Assembly (NCBI GenBank): GCA_003354225.1
Contig: PIVH01000435.1
Coordinates: 1 to 5,810, forward strand
Direction of reading: 5' to 3'
Origin: Globobulimina sp.
Taxonomy: Eukaryota > Foraminifera > Rotaliida
Length of the DNA stretch: 5,810 nucleotides
Shown here: positions 1-5,810 of the stretch, piece after piece
Position numbering within the stretch: the stretch's first letter is position 1
How the letters are laid out: every line of letters begins with the position of its first letter
The notes under the pieces: model-generated
Database searches by the model: none
Seen by the model: only the letters and a program-made list of their open reading frames with translations
What the model was told of the DNA's origin: nothing
Made by a program: the position numbers and the translations under genes

Positions 1-131
1 TTATTGCCATGCTAGGTCCACAGCCAACACTTGAGTTTTTCTAAAAAAATCCAGAATATGACTGTTGTCATTTCGGCGTAAAAGACAAAATATTTTATCT
101 TGAATGCAGCAGAAAAGGTACGGAAGTAAGT

Positions 132-137
132 TTTATT
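132..137 (-). promoter_or_regulatory. Polyadenylation signal AATAAA of the TPR gene
   Basis: The minus strand carries AATAAA at 137–132, about 53 nt after the TPR stop codon, within an AT-rich run. Position and orientation fit a cleavage signal for that transcript. In such AT-rich sequence a chance hexamer is possible. Confidence 0.5.
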
Positions 138-189
138 AAAAAATAAAATATTTTCTGGACTAAGCACGATCAAGTTTTGCATTTTTTTC

Positions 190-3100
190 TCATTGATTAT
201 CATCATTTTTTTTCAGTTTTTTCATATTTACAATATCAACACCAATCATACCAAATGTAGTTTGTGGATTTCTTGTAGATTTTTCAATTTCATCCTCATT
301 CAACCCATCATTTAATTCACTTAAACCAAATTTCTTCTTAATTTTTACCAAACTACTTCTTGCTACAATTAATCCAAAATGACCCTTATATTTCCTCAAT
401 GCGGCACCACATAATTTAAATGCTCTCCGTAATAATGCCATATCAATATCTCCCTCATCCACATTCTCTTCCTTATTATTTACAACTTTTTCAATTGCTT
501 TTTTTGCTAAAACTTTAATTAAATTTGCAATTAAATTTGGATCGTTTTTGGTCAAATTATTGTATGCAAATTCCAAATGTATCAATGCTTTGTCATTCTC
601 ATTATCTTTAAATGCTAAAAATTGCGCCAAATTAATTCTCGCATAAATATTATTTTGATCCATATCAACTGCGGCAATGAATAACTCTCTGGCTTCATTA
701 TTCAATTTAATATTTTCTTCATTTGTTATTCCTTTATTTTTATCCAATTTATGCATCTTAACAAATCCTAAAATATATAATGCCACGCAGCCATACCGCA
801 TATTTAACTCATCACTAGTTTCTTTATTGATTTTTATTGCGGTATTTAATAATTTTTCAGCTTTATTTAACATTTCGGCTCTATTCTGTTTAGCTGTGGT
901 TAGAAACTGTGCATATTCCACTAATAACGGACAATATGATGGATATTCCACTAATAAATCTTGAAAAAAACTAGTTATTCTCTGTCTATCATCACATACT
1001 TTACTTATTTCTCTCAATGCAGTGATATTTAATGAATCTAATTTATTTAATATAAACCAGCAATATTCCTCTGCTTCATTTGCGTCAGCAAATAATATTA
1101 ATGTCTCAACCAATTCTTGTGTTATTTGTGTCATATGTTTTATATAATTTTTATATTTTTGATATTTAAAATTCTTTATATATTCAAATCCGTTTTTCAA
1201 TAAATCGATTGGTTTCTCCCCAACATCGGATATATTCTCACATAATCTCGCCAATTGTATCCATGTTTCACTGTTTGCTTTATTCAAATCAGTAGCTTTG
1301 CGCAAAAATGGCAATGCGTGGACATATTCATTCAATGAGATGTAATATGCCGCAAATCCTTGTAACGTTTCAATATTTTTATCATTTAATTCTAAAGATT
1401 TACTGAAATACGCTTCAATCTCTTCATTGGAACTCTCATCCTCGAAATCAGATTTATTATCTTCGTCTGCGTCCACACAATTATTTACCACTTTATTCTG
1501 TGTCAACAAACGTGCATATTTTTGATACAAATCACTTAATAAATTTCGAACTTTCTCTTGTTTGACATCACATATTTCTTCATTTTCTTTCTTTTCTTCT
1601 TTTTTACTCATTTCGTTTTCCATTTTATTTATCCAATCATTCCATTTCTTTTTTATTTCTTTCTTATTTTTATTTAGTTTCCATAAATATTCTAAATACA
1701 TAAAATACCCTTTTTTCTCATAACAGTCACTTTCTATCCATGAACATAAATATCCTTCGCATTCGGCCATAAATGTCTCTTTTTCCTGTTGTAATTTACC
1801 AGCGGCCTCACCATCGCACATCTCGTTCAGCTTCAAATTCAAATCACTTATTTTCTCAAAATAAATATGTATTATATTCATATATGACCCTCTATGATAC
1901 GACTGATTAATGATTGAAATAAATATTTTCAAAGCAGCGTCCAAATCTGCCAAACGATAACATATTAAACCATATTCATACATTAATGCTAGCATATTAC
2001 CCGTAGCATTATTCATACTTAATATAAACTGTAATTTCCTTTTTGCCTCTTCATATTCGCGCATCTCAACCAATAAAGATACATATTCCTGCAGTATGGT
2101 CACATTACATTCATTTTTTTTTAATTTTAATAAACTGCCATAAATCTCTTTAGATTTTTTATATTTCCCCATTCTTTGTAATATCGCTGCATACATTTTT
2201 AATGTCGACTCGTCATTTGACTTATTTTTGAATGATAATATCTGTTCACATTCGCTTTTTGCCTCTGGCAATTTATTCATTTTGTTTAATGTCACCGCCA
2301 TTAACAACCTGGTTTGAACTTCTTCTTCTCGATTCTCACATATTTGCAATGCATTTTGCAATTCAATCATAGCTTTTTTATTATTATCTTCATTAATAAA
2401 TGCATTCCCGCGCGATAAATAATATCTGCTTTCTTTTAAAAGGTCGCTATTATACTTAGACCATTCTGCGGTTTTCATCTCAATTCCATGCGCATTATAT
2501 CCGATTCTCCACAGACTTAAAGCATATCCAATATGTAAATTGACATTTTGCGCTGATAACTTTATAGCTTCACTATAAATATAATCTATCTTTGCTCGAA
2601 TATGCCATATCTTTTCTGCTAAATCTTTCATATTTTTATCTTCATTCATAACAACGTATTGCGGACCATTTTTATTGCGTTTTTCATTCATTTTCTTACA
2701 AACCTCTTCTAGCATATTCTTCATCATACTATTCATTTTTTGTCGCAATATATCCTCATAAATGATAATAAATTCAGCCGTTTCATAGCCTAAAATGCCT
2801 CCCTTTTCATCCAAAAACGTTTCACAGATTTGTCCAGCTAAAAACAATCGATTTTGCTGAATTAACAATTTTATATATTGCATAAATGCCTCTTTTAAAT
2901 CTAATTTCTTATCATTTTCAGTCAATTTATTGCTCACAAATCGTTGATATAAATATTTTAACTCAACAGACCTGTCAAACAATGCTCTGTTTTGCGTAAT
3001 ATTATAGATGTTATTTGATGCGATGCGATCCAAACTATTGATATTTTTTGCCTGCTTAAAAGATCTCAATCCATTGTCAACATCATCCACATTCAAATAA

Positions 3101-3810
3101 CAAAGCCCTAAATATCCATAATATCTATTTATCCGTTTCCTATACTCCATTGATTTCAATATTTTATTTCTGTGCAGTGCTGACAAGCAATGTGTCCAGT
3201 CACTAAGTATTGAGATTGCTTTCTTGCAATACATTATACAGTCACTAAAGCGACCGACTTTGTTTAATATTTGACAATGAAGGAAATAAAAATCAGATTG
3301 TTTCATTGGCTCTGATAACACTTTTGCGCGTTCACTCGATTTTTTATGTTCGTCTGTTGCTGTTTGAGTATTAGTTTGTGTGCTTTTTGCTTTATTGATT
3401 TCCTTTATTTGCTCAATAAATTTCCGGGAATATATTAATGCGGATTTATATTCAAAAATTTTCATATAAACTTGAATGATTTGTTCTTTTAATATTATCG
3501 ATTTTGGCTCGGTTTCTAAGCATTGTAAGAGTAATAAAATTAAGTCTTTATCACGAGATTGCGATGAATAGATCCTCATCAATTGCATTTTAGCGGAACC
3601 AGATTGATGTTTGCCGATTGCGATTGCTTTTTTATAATATTGCTCGGCTTCGTGGTAGTTGAACATTGAAGTTTGCACACCACCCATGTGCATTAATAAT
3701 GCGTAATCATTTGGTGATTGTAATAAATAATCTGAGAGCAGTAGCTCTGCTTTTTTGAAGCGACGTGAGGTCACCAACTCTTTTAGCTTTGACATTGCTG
3801 TGGCGTCCAT
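190..3810 (-). CDS. Large TPR-repeat scaffold protein, 1206 aa, family unassigned
   Basis: This is one uninterrupted reading frame from ATG at 3810 to TGA at 192–190. An in-frame TGA lies two codons upstream of the ATG, so this is the first possible start in the frame; a second Met at residue 6 is the only close alternative. The protein is almost wholly α-helical and made of tetratricopeptide-like helix pairs. The clearest units are at residues 36–69 (G43, A55, Y59, A62 at TPR consensus positions), 461–494 (Y464, G468, F471, A480, A487), 498–600 (three more units) and 812–845 (A820, A832, A839). Weaker ones lie near 12–34, 72–134, 172–205, 228–260, 606–640, 962–994 and 1036–1085. Charged linkers break the solenoid: 138–170, a Lys/Glu-rich stretch at 731–755 and an acidic one at 780–799. 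The last 50 residues are basic and non-repeat. No signal peptide, membrane segment or catalytic motif is visible, so a soluble protein-binding scaffold is inferred. I compared it mentally with IFT139/TTC21, SKI3, CTR9 and TFIIIC TPR subunits and found no convincing match. The gene is certain; its function is not. Confidence 0.9.
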   Translation of the reverse strand: MDATAMSKLKELVTSRRFKKAELLLSDYLLQSPNDYALLMHMGGVQTSMFNYHEAEQYYKKAIAIGKHQSGSAKMQLMRIYSSQSRDKDLILLLLQCLETEPKSIILKEQIIQVYMKIFEYKSALIYSRKFIEQIKEINKAKSTQTNTQTATDEHKKSSERAKVLSEPMKQSDFYFLHCQILNKVGRFSDCIMYCKKAISILSDWTHCLSALHRNKILKSMEYRKRINRYYGYLGLCYLNVDDVDNGLRSFKQAKNINSLDRIASNNIYNITQNRALFDRSVELKYLYQRFVSNKLTENDKKLDLKEAFMQYIKLLIQQNRLFLAGQICETFLDEKGGILGYETAEFIIIYEDILRQKMNSMMKNMLEEVCKKMNEKRNKNGPQYVVMNEDKNMKDLAEKIWHIRAKIDYIYSEAIKLSAQNVNLHIGYALSLWRIGYNAHGIEMKTAEWSKYNSDLLKESRYYLSRGNAFINEDNNKKAMIELQNALQICENREEEVQTRLLMAVTLNKMNKLPEAKSECEQILSFKNKSNDESTLKMYAAILQRMGKYKKSKEIYGSLLKLKKNECNVTILQEYVSLLVEMREYEEAKRKLQFILSMNNATGNMLALMYEYGLICYRLADLDAALKIFISIINQSYHRGSYMNIIHIYFEKISDLNLKLNEMCDGEAAGKLQQEKETFMAECEGYLCSWIESDCYEKKGYFMYLEYLWKLNKNKKEIKKKWNDWINKMENEMSKKEEKKENEEICDVKQEKVRNLLSDLYQKYARLLTQNKVVNNCVDADEDNKSDFEDESSNEEIEAYFSKSLELNDKNIETLQGFAAYYISLNEYVHALPFLRKATDLNKANSETWIQLARLCENISDVGEKPIDLLKNGFEYIKNFKYQKYKNYIKHMTQITQELVETLILFADANEAEEYCWFILNKLDSLNITALREISKVCDDRQRITSFFQDLLVEYPSYCPLLVEYAQFLTTAKQNRAEMLNKAEKLLNTAIKINKETSDELNMRYGCVALYILGFVKMHKLDKNKGITNEENIKLNNEARELFIAAVDMDQNNIYARINLAQFLAFKDNENDKALIHLEFAYNNLTKNDPNLIANLIKVLAKKAIEKVVNNKEENVDEGDIDMALLRRAFKLCGAALRKYKGHFGLIVARSSLVKIKKKFGLSELNDGLNEDEIEKSTRNPQTTFGMIGVDIVNMKKLKKNDDNQ

Positions 3811-3975
3811 GCTTCAAAAGAATAGTGAGTAAGCAAACAGTTTTTTTTTCAACAGAAAAAGAAAGTCGCTTCTGATTTGTTAGTGCAAGAATGAAACGAT
3901 TCTGTGAAACGATTCAAATGAAATAAAAAAAATTATTATAAATTAAAATATTTTCTCAAATGACAGTCACAAGCC
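3811..3975 (-). promoter_or_regulatory. 165-bp spacer: 3' end of the GOST-like gene and promoter/5' UTR of the TPR gene
   Basis: The spacer must contain the cleavage site of the upstream gene and the promoter of the downstream one. It is AT-rich. No exact AATAAA lies on the minus strand after the stop at 3976. A TATAATAA at 3940–3933 could be a TATA-type element about 125 nt before the TPR start. A run of nine A (minus strand) at 3849–3841 lies about 30 nt before the ATG. Assignment of these elements is by position only. Confidence 0.4.
3892..3915 (+). repeat. Tandem 11-bp direct repeat in the TPR gene promoter region
   Basis: TGAAACGATTC occurs at 3892–3902 and, identically, at 3905–3915, separated by TG, a 13-bp period. 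It lies 82–105 nt upstream of the TPR start codon and inside no gene. Two exact copies at this spacing suggest a paired binding site for a transcription factor, but a simple local duplication is equally possible. Confidence 0.55.
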
Positions 3976-5544
3976 TCACAACAAAATATCTGACAATTCA
4001 TCCTCTAATTGCTCTAAATCATCCCTGTTAAACATATCACCATTTGGAGACATTGATGGTATCGAATTCGAATCTAAATCTAAATCTGTTGTGTTCTGCA
4101 ACAGCGCCTCAATTTCCACATCTTGAGCAAATCCGAGATTTATGTGCTCTCTGTGTTACATAACATCAAACAATTAACAAGCATTAATTCCGAAATGAGT
4201 ATAAATGAAACATACCTTTTTTTGAGAGTTGAAATTTCAGACATTTGTAAAACATGAGAACTCTTTCCGTCTAAACTGTAATCAACAGTTGATCGCCAGA
4301 TACATAACATTGACACGAGCACAATGCTAAATAATACATCCCAAATGCCATAAATTTCAATCCACTCATATCGCCACGTAATGGCAATATCATTATCAAC
4401 AGCCCACAACATATTGCATGTATAGATAAATCCAATACATTGCATTGCAATTTGCACTCTTTCAAATAGGACCAAATTATCGTACCGTTTTTGTTGTTTT
4501 GACTTAACGTTAACATGTTTCTTCAATTGGTTCAAAGATCTCATCATATAGAAACCAACAAGTATTTGTAATGCAACTCTCAAAATAATACCCATTCTCA
4601 CCATCCATGAAAATGATGTTTGAATATCCACGGCTGTCACAATTGCATATGCAGTCAAATACGATGGGAGAAACATCAAACAGGCAAGTTTGGTAAAAGC
4701 ATTCTTCCACACTCTTGAAATTGATGCAATTGTGATACCCCAACCTTGACACAAGGCAATGCCCAGTATCATAAATTCAATATCTCTGCCTGTTTTCAAT
4801 GCGATAGTGACAAATTGTAAGAATCTGCTATCAACGCAGTACGTATTGGTATACAGCACAGACAAATAATGCATCGCAAATTCCACTGCAGCCAATGTTA
4901 CTAATGTTAGTAAAGCGACATGATGTTTAATTACATAATCTCCACTGTAGACAGTAGATTACAAATAAATTATTTGGTTTGTTAACACATTAAAAAAATA
5001 TTTCATTACTTAACTTTCTCCGTAAGGCTGCACCATAAGTGACTGCAGCAACAGTTATAATCACAGATAGAAGTCCCAACACACGTTTTTTAGAAAATTC
5101 GTTTCCGTTCAAACAACCATCAATATTATGAATTTTTAAAATTCCAGATACTGTGTCATCAGATTTATTGTGAAATGTTAATGATACATCATGATATCCT
5201 TCGGTTGGAGTTTCAAAATTATCTTGAAAATTAGTAGAATGAGCATCAATATTTTCACTGATAATGGAATTATTATTGTGAGTAACTTGAAATAACAATG
5301 AATTTGATTTGGCGATATCCTCGAATATTATAGATAGTTCAATCATTGCTGTGAATCAAATTATAAATTTCATAAATTGAGTTGGGATGTGTTTATTAGG
5401 ATATCCGTTTATTATATAAATTAAACAATCTTAACTGTTATGTGCAAATGTAATTGATTTTTCAAAATGCGAGTCATCTTTCAATTGGAATGTAAACAGT
5501 CTACAAAACGCTGTCTGAAGAAAGAGTGCGTGTAATACTAACAT
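3976..5544 (-). CDS. Four-exon GOST-family seven-transmembrane protein (TMEM87/Ptm1-like), 448 aa spliced
   Basis: The proposed join, in transcription order, is 5544–5436, 5348–5015, 4944–4216 and 4150–3976, which is 1347 nt including TGA. All three junctions are GT–AG and keep phase (split codons Thr37, Asn148, Arg391). The start is the first in-frame ATG after an in-frame TAA. Residues 1–14 form a hydrophobic signal peptide with A-F-C before a possible cleavage. A β-rich lumenal domain (about 15–113) resembles GOLD and has sequons at N62 and N97. The motif GCLNGNEF (114–121) precedes TM1, as in TMEM87-type proteins. Helices lie near 126–145, 157–175, 204–222, 231–253, 262–283, 311–330 and 345–364. 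Family-like landmarks are LCQGWGIT (212–219), WRYEWI (338–343), IWDVLF (348–353) and WRS (364–366). The tail (365–448) is acidic. Known relatives sit in Golgi/endosomal membranes and are linked to retrograde trafficking and, for TMEM87A, ion conduction. The lumenal part, about 110 residues, is shorter than in human or yeast relatives as I recall them. GPR107-like is the main alternative subfamily. Confidence 0.8.
4151..4215 (-). other. Intron 3 of the GOST-like gene (65 nt)
   Basis: The donor AAAG|GTATGT is close to the eukaryotic consensus (4216/4215). The acceptor is CACAG|A (4151/4150). AG plus A rebuilds Arg391. The downstream frame then stays open for 57 residues to a TGA at 3978–3976 and is strongly acidic, as expected of a cytosolic tail. 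Two more AGs follow at once (AGAG), but using either would break or change the frame. Reading through instead gives 24 mostly hydrophobic residues and a TAA at 4142–4140. Confidence 0.85.
4936..4961 (-). repeat. Inverted repeat enclosing the intron 2 acceptor
   Basis: On the minus strand TAATCT (4961–4956) pairs with AGATTA (4941–4936), and ACTG(T) (4955–4951) pairs with (A)CAGT (4948–4944). A two-base GG bulge sits at 4943–4942 and the loop is about four bases. The stem has ten Watson–Crick pairs, and two G·T wobbles could extend it at the base. The AG that ends intron 2 (4946–4945) is inside the stem, and the exon 3 boundary falls beside the bulge. The repeat is visible directly; any role in splicing is inferred. 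Confidence 0.6.
4945..5014 (-). other. Intron 2 of the GOST-like gene (70 nt)
   Basis: The donor reads AA|GTTAAGT at 5015/5014 and the acceptor CTACAG|TGG at 4945/4944. Two exon bases (AA) plus T give Asn148. Splicing removes the stop that otherwise ends the lumenal-domain frame at 4990 and joins TM1 to a downstream frame that is open well above the Leu codon at 4895, supplying the start of TM2. A second GT two codons on (GTAATG) would leave the wrong phase, so GTTAAG is the supported donor. The acceptor lies in an inverted repeat (see the separate entry). Confidence 0.8.
5349..5435 (-). other. Intron 1 of the GOST-like gene (87 nt)
   Basis: The donor reads A|GTTAAG at 5436/5435 and the acceptor TTCACAG|CA at 5349/5348. 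Without splicing, the signal-peptide frame hits TAA only two codons after Asn36. With splicing, A plus CA makes Thr37 and the frame continues into Met38 and the GOLD-like domain. The intron is visibly more AT-rich than the exons and holds a CCTAAT element about 46 nt before the acceptor that could be the branch region. The phase fit and the signal peptide it adds are the support; there is no transcript evidence. Confidence 0.75.
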
Positions 5545-5549
5545 TACAT
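5544..5549 (-). promoter_or_regulatory. Start–stop minimal uORF overlapping the GOST-like start codon
   Basis: The minus strand reads ATGTAATG here: an ATG at 5549–5547 is followed directly by TAA, whose last A is the first base of the main ATG at 5544–5542. If the mRNA begins upstream, a scanning ribosome meets this one-codon uORF first. Its -3 base is T (weak), while the main ATG has G at -3 (better), so leaky scanning is plausible. Confidence 0.5.
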
Positions 5550-5810
5550 CTATTCGTTGGTTGGAAGTATAAAATTGGGGTATTAATAGGATTATGAATT
5601 ATGCGGATTTCCGATGTTGTTTTCTAATCATTTAGTATTGATCAGCTACAATTTCTTGCAAGCTGATATCACTTTAGTGCCATCACTGCCATGCTCAGTC
5701 TCAGATCAATTTAATGTTTGACTGTTTTGTTTTTGAGTAAAAAATAAATGTACACAAATTTACACGGATTGGCTGGCTTAATTTATGGATAATGCCATGT
5801 CCTCAAATTC
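5550..5810. other. Upstream non-coding region of the GOST-like gene; possible neighbour edge
   Basis: No convincing gene lies here. It should contain the promoter of the GOST-like gene, but I see no clear TATA or other core element. At the far end two weak coding readings compete. On the plus strand an ATG at 5785 stays open to the window end (first residues MDNAMSSN), which would make a divergent gene. On the minus strand a frame open from 5810 ends in TAA at 5780–5778 (last residues EFEDMALSIN), which would be the tail of an upstream same-strand gene. Neither is long enough to call. Confidence 0.35.

Noticed and set aside
1-10. Minus-strand ATG at 10–8 as the start of a downstream gene
   Set aside because: The spacing from the TPR stop, about 180 nt, resembles the other intergenic gap, but only three codons are in the window, so coding cannot be judged.
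12-206. 64-codon minus-strand frame after the TPR gene
   Set aside because: It starts inside the TPR coding end, is AT-driven low-complexity sequence, has no recognisable domain, and covers the polyadenylation signal of the TPR gene. It is best read as a chance frame in the 3' flank.
677-964. 95-codon plus-strand frame
   Set aside because: It lies fully antisense to the strongly supported TPR coding sequence. Its composition (Asn, Ser, Phe, Leu) is what the reverse of an AT-rich Lys/Glu/Asn-rich gene gives.
190-3810. Identity of the TPR protein as IFT139/TTC21B
   Set aside because: Size and repeat content are similar, but I could not match the N-terminal, acidic-linker or C-terminal regions to what I know of that family. 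Shared TPR periodicity alone is not evidence.
4271-4752. Two 80-codon minus-strand frames
   Set aside because: They are shadow frames within exon 3 of the GOST-like gene, which carries the family-like helices in the true frame.
4893-4895. TTG as the start codon of the seven-helix frame
   Set aside because: Nuclear genes rarely start at TTG. The frame is open upstream to the intron 2 acceptor at 4944 and encodes the start of TM2, so this codon is internal Leu165.
5641-5667. 7-bp inverted repeat ATCAGCT/AGCTGAT with a 13-base loop
   Set aside because: It is short and isolated, shows no tRNA-like or terminator-like features, and is the sort of match expected by chance in sequence of this length.

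Overview
This window looks like nuclear DNA from a compact, AT-rich eukaryote, probably a protist or an early-diverging lineage. The evidence is three short GT–AG introns (65–87 nt) whose reading phases fit exactly, a Golgi/endomembrane receptor-type gene of a family known only from eukaryotes, an AATAAA polyadenylation signal, and no bacterial ribosome-binding sites or operon structure. Codon use is rich in A and T at third positions and the standard genetic code fits (TGA and TAA both act as stops). I cannot name the species from sequence alone.

Both genes lie on the minus strand, so the transcription order runs from high to low coordinates. (1) 5545–5810 is non-coding upstream sequence, possibly holding the edge of a neighbouring gene. 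(2) 5544–3976 is a four-exon gene that no single reading frame shows. Spliced, it encodes a 448-residue protein with a signal peptide, a short lumenal GOLD-like β-domain, seven transmembrane helices and an acidic cytosolic tail. It fits the GOST/Lung-7TM superfamily, closest in my reading to the TMEM87/Ptm1 branch. (3) 3975–3811 is a 165-bp spacer holding the 3' end of that gene and the promoter of the next, with an 11-bp tandem repeat. (4) 3810–190 is one intron-free 1206-codon gene for a large tetratricopeptide-repeat (TPR) scaffold that I cannot assign to a named family. (5) 189–1 is its 3' flank with a polyadenylation signal.

The two genes are in the same direction and close together, but nothing shows a shared pathway. 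The most interesting structure is in the receptor gene. Its second 3' splice site lies inside a predicted hairpin, and retention of intron 2 would turn a seven-helix protein into a one-helix GOLD protein. Retention of intron 3 would swap a tail with dileucine-type sorting motifs for a hydrophobic end. These are inferences that transcript data could test directly.
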